64,000 nt of DNA from Tetraselmis striata (GCA_006384855.1 VCJN01000418.1:62001-126000); one strand, 5' to 3'. Shown: positions 1-10,699, numbered from the stretch's first letter. Numbers and translations are program-made. Notes: a model not told the origin generated them from the letters alone.

Positions 1-59
1 GGCATCTGCGATAGCGTCGTGTTGTACACGCCAGTGAGCGTCTCCAGGCGCCGGCAGAA

Positions 60-1205
60 TCATGAGCGCGTCGCCGTATAGGTCAACAGTGACGGGGTTG
101 TGCTCCGTCGGGGCTGAATGATCTGGCTCCCAACCACCGGGGCCAAGCACGGGCTAGGCACAAAGTACTCGGCAGCGACCTCTCGCAGCTCATGCGGAGT
201 CATGACCGTCCGCGCGGTGGGGATGGCCACTGTCCACATGCCTGACGCCGTGTCGAGCTGGTTGAACAAGATCCCTTCTCTACATGTGACAGGGAGAGCG
301 CACACCTCATTTCGAAGCCAGGAGTTGTTGGCCTGGTCTAGAAGTGCCGTCAGCTCCTTTTGCGAACCCGACGCAACCTCCACTTCCCGCTCCATCACGC
401 GCGCATCTGCGTCGCCGCGATGGCCAGCAGTAGCCGCTTGGAGGCGGCCCCACGCCTCGCGCATCTCCGCGGCGTAGCTGTCCGACCCATGAGCATCGTT
501 GAGGAAGTGGTCATACCGGCGGGCGGAAGAAGTTGCGTTGAAGCTGCCTCGGCCAAGTACGGACCCGAGCTGTGGGTCAAAGAAACCAGGGGTGGGGGTG
601 TTGGTGCCGGAGTTGCTAGTCAGGAACATTAGGAGGATGGCGTTCATGCAGCCGATGAAGGCGGCATCACGAACGGTAGCCATGCGGCGGATGCCAGCTC
701 CCTTCAACCGAGTGGGGAGGTGAAGCCTGTTGCGCGCCCTGGCCACTGCATCCTCGCTCAAGGTAGCCACCTCCGCTGCCATGGGGTCGGGGTCGTGCAA
801 AAGCTCCGCCAGGAAATCGGTGACCCCCGGTTTGGTGTCGGTGCCGTACGTGGAGGGATCAAAAGAAACCAGCTCCCTTCAACCGAGTGGGGAGGTGAAG
901 ACTGTTGCGCGCCCTGGCCACTGTTTCCTTGCTCAAGGTAGCCACCTCCGCTGCCATGGGGTCGGGGTCGTGCAAAAGCTCCGCCAGGAAATCGGTGACC
1001 ACCGGATTGGTGTCGGTGCCGTACGTGGAGGGATCAAAAGAAACCGCTAGCACCCGCTCGACCGCCGCGAGGACGGTGGCATCCACCGCCTCCGCAAAGG
1101 CCTCCACCTCGGACGGAAGGCAATTGCGGAGCCAATATCCCGCCTCGTGTTGCATGCAATGCTTGAGCAGGGCCCATGCGTGGTGATGCAGGGCGTGGGT
1201 GTACC
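60..1205 (-). pseudogene. 3' part of a reverse-transcriptase gene, split by a Ty3 element
   Basis: This is the C-terminal part of a minus-strand reverse transcriptase whose N-terminal part lies at 7373-8830, beyond the Ty3 element. Reading down from 1205, one frame gives HALHHHAWALLKHC, then DFLAELLHDPDPMAAEVATL and LPTRLKGAG. This resembles the C-terminal region of non-LTR-type RTs common in algal genomes. The 175-bp tandem duplication at 696-1045 is not a multiple of three and shifts the frame. The original frame resumes in the second copy and runs open to a stop at 60-62. With one target-site copy removed, the codons on both sides of the Ty3 element join in frame, so the element landed in an open reading frame. 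The family assignment comes from remembered resemblance; the split is seen directly. Confidence is good for a broken RT and moderate for the exact family. Confidence 0.7.
696..1045. repeat. 175-bp tandem duplication, two copies
   Basis: The block 696-870 is repeated at 871-1045 with only a few substitutions, for example CATCCTCG against TTTCCTTG, and CCCCCGGTTTG against CACCGGATTG. It lies inside the RT pseudogene and changes the frame, because 175 is not divisible by three. The few differences suggest that the duplication is not very recent. Confidence 0.9.
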
Positions 1206-1209
1206 GACG

Positions 1210-1560
1210 TGTTAGGGTTGCGCCTAGCGACTACCCTAATACCACCTGCGACGTTTTATGGCCAAGTAATCTTACTGTTGTACTGCTGATATTTCAGCAC
1301 GCGTATTATGTACTGGTACGGCCACAACCAGGCGCCAGTAATAAATATTCCTTGTAACATAAATACAGTACGCGCTACAACTCCTAATCATCAGGATAGC
1401 GCTACTAGCTGCCTGTCCGCGGTGCCCAGTTGGACCGCTATAGGATAAATATCCAATGCCACCAGCATGTTGTAAGAGATTACACTCAGCAACCAACTCA
1501 ATTCGCCAAACGCTACGAGTAAGAGTCTTGTTTCACTAAGTACTGCCACGAGTACTTACA
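1210..1560 (+). repeat. 5' LTR of the Ty3 element
   Basis: This 351-bp repeat starts TGTTAGGGTTGCG and ends GAGTACTTACA. It matches 7022-7372 base for base as far as can be checked by eye. It is followed directly by the primer-binding-site candidate. Confidence 0.95.
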
Positions 1561-1561
1561 C

Positions 1562-1574
1562 TGGTGTCGGCTTC
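1562..1574 (+). other. Putative primer-binding site
   Basis: TGGTGTCGGCTTC begins two bases after the 5' LTR and starts with TGG, the complement of a tRNA CCA end. This is where a tRNA primer would pair to start minus-strand cDNA. The tRNA cannot be named from the sequence alone. Confidence 0.5.
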
Positions 1575-2307
1575 TTGTTACGATCCATCTCCACCTGCCG
1601 ACCCACCGCGACCTGCTCTCGCACACACGACGATACATTCGCGATTTCGCTGGTCCTGCCGACCCTTGGTAACGATGATGTACCCTTCAACCCTTATCCG
1701 AGTCGCATGTCGCCATGGCATCGCACCGGAGCGCCCGTCAAGCCGGTTACCCTCCCGGTGGTCCACCCGCCGAGCAGTCTGAGTCAAATTGTCGAGAAGA
1801 AGATGCTGGAAGCCCGCGTTGTGGCGCCAACCCAAAACATCTCTCACAAGCTCGCCGACGTTCATGACTTCCCGGCACTCAAGGCCTTTCCGGAGAACTA
1901 TACGCGCGACACAGCAAGGCCCCGTCGGAGACTACGCGCGTGACATCGGCGCCATGCCGAGCGACCCCAAGATAGCTACTTGCTGCGTCGACTTGCAGCG
2001 CAAGCTACAAGCTGCATTTTTGCTTTGCTGCATGAACCTTTCGCTGTGCCTTGTTGCATAATGAACCTTTCGCTGTGCCTGAGTACTTGCAAGTGCAACG
2101 TATTTTGCAGGCGATTCCCAAGCACGAAAGAGCCGGGGTGAAAAGATGGCTAGCCACGCCAACGAGACTGTCTCGACTCAAAGTAAGTCCATGCAAAAAT
2201 ACATGCAGTGGCAGCTAATAAGCTAGCCAAGCAAGTCGACAAGATCGACTTACACAAAAACAAATGACGGTGTTGAGCAGAATGCCAACCTGTGCCTCTC
2301 AATGTAA
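1575..2307 (+). pseudogene. Degenerate gag region of the Ty3 element
   Basis: A gag gene should lie here. An open stretch at 1575-1943 is rich in Pro and Arg, and later frames are closed by stops. No CCHC zinc knuckle could be found. A short direct duplication (ATGAACCTTTCGCTGTGCCT near 2032 and 2061) sits in the middle. The region is too broken to give a capsid protein, so a copy with intact gag elsewhere would be needed for movement. Confidence 0.5.
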
Positions 2308-2886
2308 TTGAGACAATCGACATTGACATGTCGCCGAGTCCATGCAAAGAAATTGCATGTGAGTCCATGCAAACATGCATGCACTGCTAAACTGCCTGCT
2401 CAGCCCCTGCATGAGATCGAGGATACAGATGTCGATATGGTTGAGCATTGCGCTCCCGCGGCACTGAACCCCTCCGACTCACAACCTGAGCATGAAGCTC
2501 ATGGGTGTTCCTGTGCTCATTCACACCTCGTTGCCGACATCGAGGACGAGACAGGGTGCAGAGAAAATGTCGACAAAAATGTCAAAGACAAAAAGACGCA
2601 TGCTAAACTGCATGCCAAACTGACTATCATGCAAAAGAGATCTCGAGTGCGCAGAATGCGTACCAAAAACAGTAATCAAAAGAATGACACTGAAATTGAC
2701 AAATATGCAAAACCAAATGCATGTCCAACTGACTCTGTTGTGTTTGACCAAGCAGAATTCAAGAGACTGAATTATGCCTATGGTCCAGTCACTTTTGATG
2801 CCTGTGCCTCAGCATATGATGCTGTCTGTTCAGATTATTGCAGTGCTGAAAAACTTACCATTTCTGCAACAAAATATCAAAGGTAA
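2308..2886 (+). CDS. Ty3 ORF ending in the first half of a Dam-like methyltransferase domain
   Basis: This frame is open for 192 codons after a stop at 2305. The first half is rich in His, Cys and Lys (for example HEAHGCSCAHSH) and could be a remnant of a nucleic-acid-binding gag tail. The last 50 residues contain FDQAEFKRLNYAYGPVTFDA and then CASAYDAVC. These match the start of phage-type DNA N6-adenine methyltransferase (Dam) domains, in which an F-D-x-C-A segment precedes an NPP[YF] motif. The frame ends at TAA 2884-2886. The second half of the domain continues one base out of phase in the pol frame that overlaps from 2774. Either a +1 frameshift in translation or a mutation must join them; I cannot tell which. 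No AUG lies near the start of the frame; the first is around 2438. Confidence 0.6.
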   Translation: MRQSTLTCRRVHAKKLHVSPCKHACTAKLPAQPLHEIEDTDVDMVEHCAPAALNPSDSQPEHEAHGCSCAHSHLVADIEDETGCRENVDKNVKDKKTHAKLHAKLTIMQKRSRVRRMRTKNSNQKNDTEIDKYAKPNACPTDSVVFDQAEFKRLNYAYGPVTFDACASAYDAVCSDYCSAEKLTISATKYQR

Positions 2887-5800
2887 AACTGTGTTCATCA
2901 ATCCAGTGTATGATGACACAGCCCTGCCTATCTTGCAGCATTTTGAGATGCAAAGACAAGAGTCACCTTTTGACACAAGAGGTATTATTGTTATGCCCAG
3001 ATGGTCCTCACAATTAGGACAATCCTGGAAACCACTGCTTTCAAAATATAAGAAAATTCATAGCTACCCGCCTGGAACATATCTGTTTCACACACCCAGT
3101 TCAGCGACTGATACTGAACCCATGGGACCCACTGAGTGGTATGTTGATGTCTACCTGGCTGACTACACTGTTGAGGAACGTTCAGCCCAGGCAATTAATG
3201 ACGTCGTTACCACTGAGGAACTCAAAACCATGCTGGCTGAACAGCAAGGTAAGGAATATAAACCAAAAGCCACAAAGTCCCACCAGTCACGTATGATGAC
3301 AGAAAAATGTTTTGTTACCAGCAAGTCTGATCATGACTTATTGCTATTACACCCAACATGTGCTGAATTTAATATAACACCTTCCGTACTGGTTGACAGC
3401 GGTGCTACTTTGAACTTTGCCAGCACCAAGTATGTCAAAGAAAATAAAATACCAACTACACCACTTCAAAACAAAGTAAGAGTTATTCTTGCTGATGGTA
3501 GAATGGTTCTCGCCTCACAAAAAATCACCCTTGAATTAAATATCAACAATTATACAATACCCATTGACTTCACAGTCACACCGTTACAACATAATTTCAA
3601 TCTGGTTTTAGGGATGCAATTCCTGAAACAACACAACCCACATGTTGATTGGGAATCTGGTCTGATGACATTTTCCACAGGACTAAAAGTCCAATGCCAA
3701 ACAGAGCCCCGCCAGGCTAATGTCAGAATGGTTCATGCTAATGCCATGGCCAGAGAAATTGCCAAGCATGATCCTGACACAGTTTATTTCTGCGCCATTG
3801 TTAAACAATACAATGCCACCAAAGAGAGTGATGCGCTCGATATTGATGATGAGATAAATACAATTGACACTGACCAGTCTGCAGCTTATACCGCTCAGAT
3901 CAGAGACTTATTGCGAAAGCATAAACCAATATGCTCTCCGCTTGACAACCTTCCACAATTACGCCCTGGTCTTGATCATGAGATCCCTCTTGTTCCTGAT
4001 GCTCAAGTTCCTGCAGGAAAAATATACAGATTATCACCTGCAGAATTAGAGGAACTAAGAACACAACTGAATTCTTTTCTTGAGAAACAGTTTATACAGG
4101 AGTCCTTCTCTCCATATGCAGCTCCTGTTCTCTTCGCCCGCAAGGCCAATGGCGGTCTGCGCATGTGCATTGACTACCGTCAATTGAATAAGTACACCAA
4201 AAAGGTCGAGTTCCATGTTCCACCTGCTGATGCATTACTTGATATGCTATCTGGTGCTACTGTCTATTCAGCTCTTGATCTCGCCTTAGGTTATCACCAA
4301 CTCCGGATTAATCCACCTGATGTTCCTAAGACAGCGTTCCGAACTGTCTATGGCCAATTCGAGTGGCTAGTAATGCCATTTGGACTCACCAGTGCTCCCT
4401 CCTCTTTTCAACGCCTGATGACATCTATACTCCAGCCACACAAGCATACCTTTATACTTGTATACCTGGATGATGTCTTGATTTTTAGCAACTCGCTTGA
4501 GGAACATTTGCAACATTTGGACACAGCTCTTACTATGCTCGAGTCTAATGACATTAGACTACGATTACAGAAATGCTGGTTTGCCAAGAATGAACTAGAA
4601 TACCTTGGACATATGGTATCACACGCTGGCCTAAGACCCTCGCCTAATAAAATCAAGGCTGTTCAGGATTGGCCCAGGCCTAAGAACGTTCAGAATGTCC
4701 AACAATATCTTGGTTTCTGCAATTTTTACCGACGCTATGTGCGCAATTATTCTGCTATTGCAGCACCGTTATATGCCCTCACAAGAAAGGATAATATATT
4801 TGATTGGACAGTTGAATGCCAAGCTGCATTTGTAAAACTGAAGCAAGCCTTGTGCCAGTCCCCAGTGCTGGCAAGCCCTGTCACCGGCAAAGATGCTGAG
4901 TTTGTAGTGGCTACTGACGCCAGCAAATATGCCTTGGGTGCAGTTCTGCTCCAGGCTAATGCTGATGGCCACTTACACCCTTGCAGCTATTATGCAAAGA
5001 CATTGCAGGCTGCACAAACAAATTATCCCACCTATGACCAAGAGCTCTTGGGTGTGGTATGTGCTCTGAAAGAATGGCGCTGCTACTTGGAAGGCAGTCG
5101 CCGTATTACAGTTATAACTGACCATGCCACATTGAGGCATTTGCCTACACAGGAAGGACTAGGCAGACGCCATGCCCTATGGTTACATGAAATTTCACCA
5201 TACATGGCAGTCAACCCACAGACTAATGAACCCGTGTTGCAGATATTATATCGCAAAGGCGCTGACAATGAGGCTGATGCTCTCTCTCGCCGCCCTGACT
5301 TGCATTGTGCATTGACTGAATATGAAAACCAGCTGGTCGAAGCTGACCTTGAACAAATGCAGGACTATTTGTCAGCAATGTCCGCCTTGCAGATTGACAG
5401 CAAGCTAATAAACAAGATCAAAGCTGCCTACATCACTGATGTTGCCTACAGCCATGGACGCACCCCCAACGGTGTGCGACAAGATGAGACTGATGGTCTC
5501 TACTACATGGCAGATAAGGTCTGTATACCCAATGATTCTGAACTGAGAAAACTCATCATTGAGGAGTATCATGTTGGTAATGGACACCCCAACCATACCC
5601 GCACTCTTGCCAACATACTGCGTATGTTTTGGTGGCCACGTATGAATACCACAGTCAAGCATTTCTGCAAACACTGTGATACTTGCGTTAGAATCAAAGC
5701 AGCTACCACCAAGCCTCATGGTTCTTTATTTCCCTTGCCAAAGGCAACCAAGCCTTGGGAGATAATCTCAATGGATTTTATAACCAACTTACCTGAGGTG

Positions 5801-6901
5801 GATGGCTACGATGCTATTGCTACGTTTGTTGATACATTCACCAAAGAGTCACATTTTGTGCCATGCAATATTAAGATTGATGCGACACAGCTGGCCAGAT
5901 TATATTTGGACAATATTTACAGACACCATGGTCTCAGCAGATGTATCATCTCTGACAGAGATCCCAGGTTCACTTCAGTGTTCTGGAAATCATTGTTTAC
6001 AGCTCTGCAAACTAAGCTAAATATTTCCAGCGCTTATCACCCGCAAACTGACGGTCAAACTGAACGCACCCATAGAACTATTGAGCAAATATTACGTGCG
6101 TTTGTTCACAAGCAACATGACTCTTGGTTAAGTCATTTGGCTCTTGCTGAATTTTCTTACAACAATTCAGTCCATTCAGCAACACATTATGCCCCTTTTG
6201 AGGCAATTTATGGCATGATGCCACTGACACCACCTGATCTGATTGCTACTGCCAACCAAGATGCACGCAACACAGTTGCAAATATTCAAGATATTCACAT
6301 GTTGATTACTGAGCAACTGAAGCTTGCTGATGAATATCAAAAGGTCTATGCCGACCGCAAAACCAGCCATGTTGAGTTCGCAGAAGGAGACAAAGTCTGG
6401 CTCTCAACGGAGCACTTGCTCATACGCAACCAGCCGGCGCGCAAGTTCCGACAGCGTTACATCGGCCCCTACCCGGTCACAGCCAAGATCTCCAGCCAGG
6501 CGTATCGTCTGCGCCTGCCACCAACGTTCGACTGCCACAATGTGTTTCACATCAGTCGACTGCGCCAGTGCGTCAACCCAGATGCACAGCCCGATACAAT
6601 ACCGTCCAGTGTGGAGCCCCCTGTCGACGAGTTCGTCGTTGAACGCGTGCTCGATTTCTCTATCGAGCGCCGCGAGGATCTGTACAAGCGAGGACGCTGC
6701 CTCGTCTTTCTGGTGCGTTGGCTGAACTACGACTCAGGTCACGACAGCTGGGAACCATACAGCGCGCTGCGACGTGTCGAGGCGCTACACGATTTCGCGA
6801 GGACGAGCCGACATCTGCAAGACACGCTACGCTCAAAGGAATACGCCAACCTGCGAGCGCGCCACCCGTCACGTTTTCCAGAGTCCATCCCGGAGCGTTG
6901 A
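2774..6901 (+). CDS. Ty3 Pol polyprotein: (methyltransferase-like)-protease-RT-RNase H-integrase-chromodomain
   Basis: This is one uninterrupted frame of 1,375 codons. Around residues 35-110 lie GKTVFINPVYDD and VMPRW...PLL...YPPGTYLF, the second half of a Dam-like methyltransferase fold with NPVY where NPPY is expected. The aspartic protease has VDSGAT at about 207. RT motif A is SALDLALGYHQ (about 501) and the catalytic box is YLDDVLIF (564). RNase H begins VATDASKYALGAVL (about 712). Integrase shows the HHCC finger (GHPNHTRTL ... CKHCDTC, about 937-975) and the catalytic D, D and E in SMDFITN, SDRDPRF and DGQTERTHRTIEQ. A chromodomain (VERVLDFSIERR to SWEPYSAL, about 1289-1340) follows and would steer integration to marked chromatin. 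All RT and integrase catalytic residues are present. The annotated ATG is only the first in frame; the true upstream join is probably by frameshift from the preceding ORF. Confidence 0.93.
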   Translation: MPMVQSLLMPVPQHMMLSVQIIAVLKNLPFLQQNIKGKTVFINPVYDDTALPILQHFEMQRQESPFDTRGIIVMPRWSSQLGQSWKPLLSKYKKIHSYPPGTYLFHTPSSATDTEPMGPTEWYVDVYLADYTVEERSAQAINDVVTTEELKTMLAEQQGKEYKPKATKSHQSRMMTEKCFVTSKSDHDLLLLHPTCAEFNITPSVLVDSGATLNFASTKYVKENKIPTTPLQNKVRVILADGRMVLASQKITLELNINNYTIPIDFTVTPLQHNFNLVLGMQFLKQHNPHVDWESGLMTFSTGLKVQCQTEPRQANVRMVHANAMAREIAKHDPDTVYFCAIVKQYNATKESDALDIDDEINTIDTDQSAAYTAQIRDLLRKHKPICSPLDNLPQLRPGLDHEIPLVPDAQVPAGKIYRLSPAELEELRTQLNSFLEKQFIQESFSPYAAPVLFARKANGGLRMCIDYRQLNKYTKKVEFHVPPADALLDMLSGATVYSALDLALGYHQLRINPPDVPKTAFRTVYGQFEWLVMPFGLTSAPSSFQRLMTSILQPHKHTFILVYLDDVLIFSNSLEEHLQHLDTALTMLESNDIRLRLQKCWFAKNELEYLGHMVSHAGLRPSPNKIKAVQDWPRPKNVQNVQQYLGFCNFYRRYVRNYSAIAAPLYALTRKDNIFDWTVECQAAFVKLKQALCQSPVLASPVTGKDAEFVVATDASKYALGAVLLQANADGHLHPCSYYAKTLQAAQTNYPTYDQELLGVVCALKEWRCYLEGSRRITVITDHATLRHLPTQEGLGRRHALWLHEISPYMAVNPQTNEPVLQILYRKGADNEADALSRRPDLHCALTEYENQLVEADLEQMQDYLSAMSALQIDSKLINKIKAAYITDVAYSHGRTPNGVRQDETDGLYYMADKVCIPNDSELRKLIIEEYHVGNGHPNHTRTLANILRMFWWPRMNTTVKHFCKHCDTCVRIKAATTKPHGSLFPLPKATKPWEIISMDFITNLPEVDGYDAIATFVDTFTKESHFVPCNIKIDATQLARLYLDNIYRHHGLSRCIISDRDPRFTSVFWKSLFTALQTKLNISSAYHPQTDGQTERTHRTIEQILRAFVHKQHDSWLSHLALAEFSYNNSVHSATHYAPFEAIYGMMPLTPPDLIATANQDARNTVANIQDIHMLITEQLKLADEYQKVYADRKTSHVEFAEGDKVWLSTEHLLIRNQPARKFRQRYIGPYPVTAKISSQAYRLRLPPTFDCHNVFHISRLRQCVNPDAQPDTIPSSVEPPVDEFVVERVLDFSIERREDLYKRGRCLVFLVRWLNYDSGHDSWEPYSALRRVEALHDFARTSRHLQDTLRSKEYANLRARHPSRFPESIPER

Positions 6902-7009
6902 CACTTACTGCTGCTGTTGCTGTTGCTATATCACGCTTCCACCGCCAACCGACATCTGGGCCAGGCCTTCGGCGACGCGAAAAGACACTTTCCAGTTCGT
7001 CATTTATCA

Positions 7010-7021
7010 GAGGGGTGGGAA
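7010..7021 (+). other. Polypurine tract
   Basis: GAGGGGTGGGAA lies immediately before the 3' LTR, the position of the plus-strand primer in LTR retrotransposons. Confidence 0.8.
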
Positions 7022-7372
7022 TGTTAGGGTTGCGCCTAGCGACTACCCTAATACCACCTGCGACGTTTTATGGCCAAGTAATCTTACTGTTGTACTGCTG
7101 ATATTTCAGCACGCGTATTATGTACTGGTACGGCCACAACCAGGCGCCAGTAATAAATATTCCTTGTAACATAAATACAGTACGCGCTACAACTCCTAAT
7201 CATCAGGATAGCGCTACTAGCTGCCTGTCCGCGGTGCCCAGTTGGACCGCTATAGGATAAATATCCAATGCCACCAGCATGTTGTAAGAGATTACACTCA
7301 GCAACCAACTCAATTCGCCAAACGCTACGAGTAAGAGTCTTGTTTCACTAAGTACTGCCACGAGTACTTACA
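7022..7372 (+). repeat. 3' LTR of the Ty3 element
   Basis: This is the second 351-bp LTR, ending CA at 7372 and followed by GACG, the second target-site copy. Its match to the 5' LTR dates the insertion as recent. Confidence 0.95.
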
Positions 7373-8830
7373 GACGGCTGGGCTTGGCAGATAGGAGCTT
7401 GCTCAGGCTAGCGTCCGCCTCCTCTCGTAGCTCCTCCTCCTTGCCGAGCATGTACGCATGCACATACTCAGGCGATCCGAGCGGCACGTTGAGGACCGCG
7501 ATGCCGTGATGGCCATCTAGCTCGGGCCACTCGATATCGGCCGGAGCCTCACGCAGTCACGCCGCGCGGCCTCCATGTTTGCGTTGTACGCATGCATCTT
7601 GTCGAAGCGCACCTCAATCCCCACGGACGCCTTGATGGACGTGCGGAAGGCGTGAAGAGCCGGCCAAACGTGCTCCGGAAGGCCCACCTGAAACCCATCA
7701 TCGGCGTTGAAGCGCGCCGCCCCGTCAGTGACCTCCAACGTGCTATCACACTGCTGCACCTCGGGGTGAATCGCGACGCAAAAGGAAGTCTTGGCCAACG
7801 GTGCGCCCTGCTGCACGCCGTCCTCCGACCGCAGAGGGGCGGACCGGTCGTCCACGACCATATACGAATCCGTGGAGAGGGATGCTAGGAGCGCATGGAT
7901 GACAAGGTGTAGTGGAGAGCAATCGATGTGGCGTTGGATGATGGTGCGGCGCCATGCCTCGTTATGCGTTGCGTTGTTATGCGTTGCGAAGGTCGGTGTG
8001 AACGATGACGGCACGTGGGCAAAGCTTCTCGGCGATGAGCCGGACGCCGTGGATGAGCATAGAGTCATCGCCCGCGGGAATGCCAACGCCGAGCTGAGAT
8101 GGAGCAAGCACCGACACGTATGCCTCCTTCATGGTGTCCACCACTGCCCGCTACGCTGCGCGCCGCTCCGCCTCCCCGACTGCCACAGGCCGCACGTCCG
8201 GAGCCCTCCCCTCGCCTAGCTTCTTGACAGGTGCCACGAGCCTAGGAGAGGCGAAGAGCCGGTTGAACCACCCGGGCAGGCGACATTGGAGGTACATGGA
8301 GGCAACCTCCGACAGGGCGCGGACCGCCGTAGGCCCGGACGTATTCGCCCACCAAGCAGCGGAGATACTCGTTGCGCATGCATGAGTGCCCCGCCGCCAC
8401 GTGCTGCTTGAGTTGCTGGTACGGCACGCGCATGTCCACCGTCAGGGCGGCCTCGTCGACCGGAATTTCATACGCGGCGTCTGGGATCTGGTGGCTACGG
8501 GACGGGTGCTTGTCGCGCAGCTGGCTGGGCGAGGATATTAGGATCGGATAGGTCGCCCATACCCTTAGAAGATAGTCGGCCCGCCGCTCGGGAGAGCTCT
8601 CCGTCCTCCACCAACGCCACAACAGTGTCTGCGGTTCCAACGAGCCGCGCCGCAAAGAGATCGGCGTCCGTTCGACGCTGGCGGGCATGTCCGGCGTAGA
8701 ACGCCTCAGTGCGCGCGTCGTCCCATGAGCGCACGAGTTCGGTCATGCGCCTCTCCGCGAAAGCGCGGAAGCGCCACGCCAAGGCTTGTTGCCGCCGCCG
8801 CCCGCCTCGGCTCGGGGCCGCGGTGGTACA
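7373..8830 (-). pseudogene. 5' part of the split reverse-transcriptase gene
   Basis: On the minus strand this begins near 8830 with RSWDDARTEAFYAGH and LSRAAGRLSSKGMGDLSDP, followed in another frame by LRDKHPSRSHQIPDAAYEIP. Lower down come DGVQQGAPLAKTSFCVAIHP, the QG-PL block of reverse transcriptases, and ARFNADDGFQVG, the ADD catalytic box. The last part (FDKMHAY ..., then NVPLGSPEYVHAYMLGKEEE in a shifted frame) leads straight into the Ty3 target site. At least three frame changes are needed, so the gene is dead. The 3' part lies at 60-1205. The gene resembles the stand-alone or non-LTR RTs seen in many copies in prasinophyte genomes. Where it ends and the neighbouring DIRS fragment begins (near 8830) is uncertain. 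Confidence 0.7.
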
Positions 8831-9801
8831 GGTACCCGTACGGGCCCATGCCGCGGACAGGAGCTGCAGGGTCTGTGCACCTAGGTTATCAGACCCTAGT
8901 ACCTGGGCCATGCAATATGGCCGCATGGAGTTTGCCCACGGGTTCGTACGGGTACAGCCCTCGAGTTCGATCGCGTGTTCCTTGATCTTCCTGGCGCGCG
9001 CATCGCGCGGCCAAACCGCCGGGGGCATGTACTCGCATGTAGCCAAGTGCAGCGCCAACGTGGCACTAATCGTCCCCCGGTTCAAGTATATCCAGGCCGA
9101 CGAGAACGCGGAACACGATGACGGGCCAGTGAGACATGCCGACCATACCGCGCCTCGCTCGCCGCCCGGGACGGAACAATCCCGCGCGCGGCTCCACCAC
9201 CAGCTCCTCGATGGCTTTCTCGGTATACGCCCGATGCCACACCTTGCCCAGTCAGCGGGGGGGCACCACGGTAGCCACTGCGTTGCTCTGGCGCAGCTGT
9301 TGACGAGGGCGGATGGCAGGTGCCAAGGTGCGTTGCACCACTTGTTCTCGCATCCCCCATGTGGAGTGTGTCTACCGTCTGGCACGTAGGGTCGAGCCAT
9401 ATAGCGTTGTAGCAGGGCAGCAGGGCGGTGATGGCAGACGACGAGAACCGGTCGATCGTGTGGAGTCCGAACCGCGCATCCAGCTCCGTGAAGAGCAGTA
9501 GGTCGAGTTGTCAGTCGTCGCTGTCCACGTGCCGGCTCAGGCGGTCGGCCCACACGTTCGCCGCCGACCGAATGTAGCGCGCCCCTACCCGGATATCCTG
9601 CGAGTCCAGTAGGTACCACAACCGCCGTAGCTTTGCCATCATAGCCGAGGACCGGGACGTCAGGGGGGTCAGGACATGAACCACTGCTTGATTGTCCGCG
9701 TACATGAGGATGTTGCGGCCGGCGAGGTGGGGGAGGAACGACTCGACCGCCAGCCGGACGGCCTTGAGCTTTTTCCAAGATGTTGTTGCGGCTCATCCTC
9801 G
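8831..9801 (-). pseudogene. DIRS-type element 1: end of RNase H and methyltransferase-like domain
   Basis: Reading down from 9790, one frame gives WKKLKAVRLAVESFLPHLAG, MYADNQAVVHVL and YIRSAANVWADRLSRHVDSD. These are the central and final motifs of the RNase H domain in DIRS-type retroelements. Next come FSSSAITALLPCYNA and ENKWCNAPW, the counterpart of the NPPW motif of the Dam-like methyltransferase domain that follows RNase H in these elements. Several frame changes occur. The RT half of the same element lies at 13021-14300, beyond the hAT insertion, and codons across the empty site (GFWCTE + DEP) fit together. Confidence 0.72.
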
Positions 9802-9929
9802 ATAAGGCTCCGCATCGGTCTTGGGGACTTAAAGATCAAGAATTGATTATATTCAGAACCTAACTAAAGATCAAAATTTGATTCTTGATCGGGTTGATCC
9901 TATCTTTGTTTGATTTTATTTCGTTCGTA

Positions 9930-10115
9930 AATATCGGTGCACCAGTAAATCCCACCCCCTAAATACCAATGCACCGGTAAATTCCGGTACCTAAATATCG
10001 GTGCACCAATAAATCCCACCACCTAAATACCAATGCGCACCAGTAAATCCCACCACCTAAACATCGGTGCACCATTAAATTCCACCGCCTAAATACCAAA
10101 GCACCAGAAGTTCTG
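9930..10115 (+). repeat. Left subterminal repeat array of the hAT element
   Basis: Five to six units of about 35 bp with the pattern AAATATCGGTGCACCAGTAA then ATCCCACCACCT. The alternate variant AAATACCAATGCACCGGTAA is mixed in. Similar units occur in the same orientation at 12765-12985. Such arrays are typical transposase-binding regions of hAT elements. Confidence 0.8.
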
Positions 10116-10699
10116 TTCGAAACATTGGGGGATCAAAGTAGATTTAGGCAGTTTTAGGGATTTTTTTCGTGATTTTGCGATAATGCCGGAAAATATGAAC
10201 TTGTGTCCCGAATATCCGATGAATACTTGGCCTCTGGACCGCAAGCAATACATCATTATTACACAATTGTGCATTCAGCACAACAACATGTATACTACAG
10301 CACCTGCCATGTGCTAATTACTACAAAATATGTATGGGACCAATTCCATACAACTTGGGAAAAGTATGTGGCCCTTGCCCTCCCCCTTAGTCCGATGTAA
10401 TCATCAATGAGTTTAACCCTCTCCAGGTTGAGTATTATGTTATGCGCCTCTCTAGGACAGAGTTTAACCCTCTCCATGGTGTTAGGGATCATTGGGCAAA
10501 AAGTAGATACGCATCGCTGCTAGGTGATAACGATTTATATGCATAGTGAGTGAATGACAGTTGCTGGCATGGCTGGCATGTGTTGGTTGTTGCTGATGGC
10601 TGCGGTCTATCATGCCATAATGCAATGCCGCATGGTAAGATGTGTTTACATGTATGGGTGATTGGCTGCAATACCAACACAACCGACACGTAACCACAT

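Larger units (their letters stand above)
1210..7372 (+). mobile_element. Complete Ty3-type LTR retrotransposon with chromodomain
   Basis: The element is 6,163 bp. It is bounded by two direct LTRs of 351 bp that begin TG and end CA, and flanked by the 4-bp duplication GACG (1206-1209 and 7373-7376). Inside, in order, are a primer-binding-site candidate, a degenerate gag region, a methyltransferase-like segment, protease, RT, RNase H, integrase, chromodomain and a purine tract before the 3' LTR. The order protease-RT-RNase H-integrase is that of Ty3/gypsy elements. The LTRs look identical by eye, which implies a recent insertion. The gag region has stops and the N-terminal part is frame-shifted, so self-mobility is doubtful. 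The element interrupts an older RT gene. Confidence 0.95.

Noticed and set aside
2850..2866. G-AAA-AAC slippery heptamer as a -1 frameshift site in the Ty3 element.
   Set aside because: The heptamer is in the pol frame, not in the upstream frame that would have to slip. The needed change is +1.
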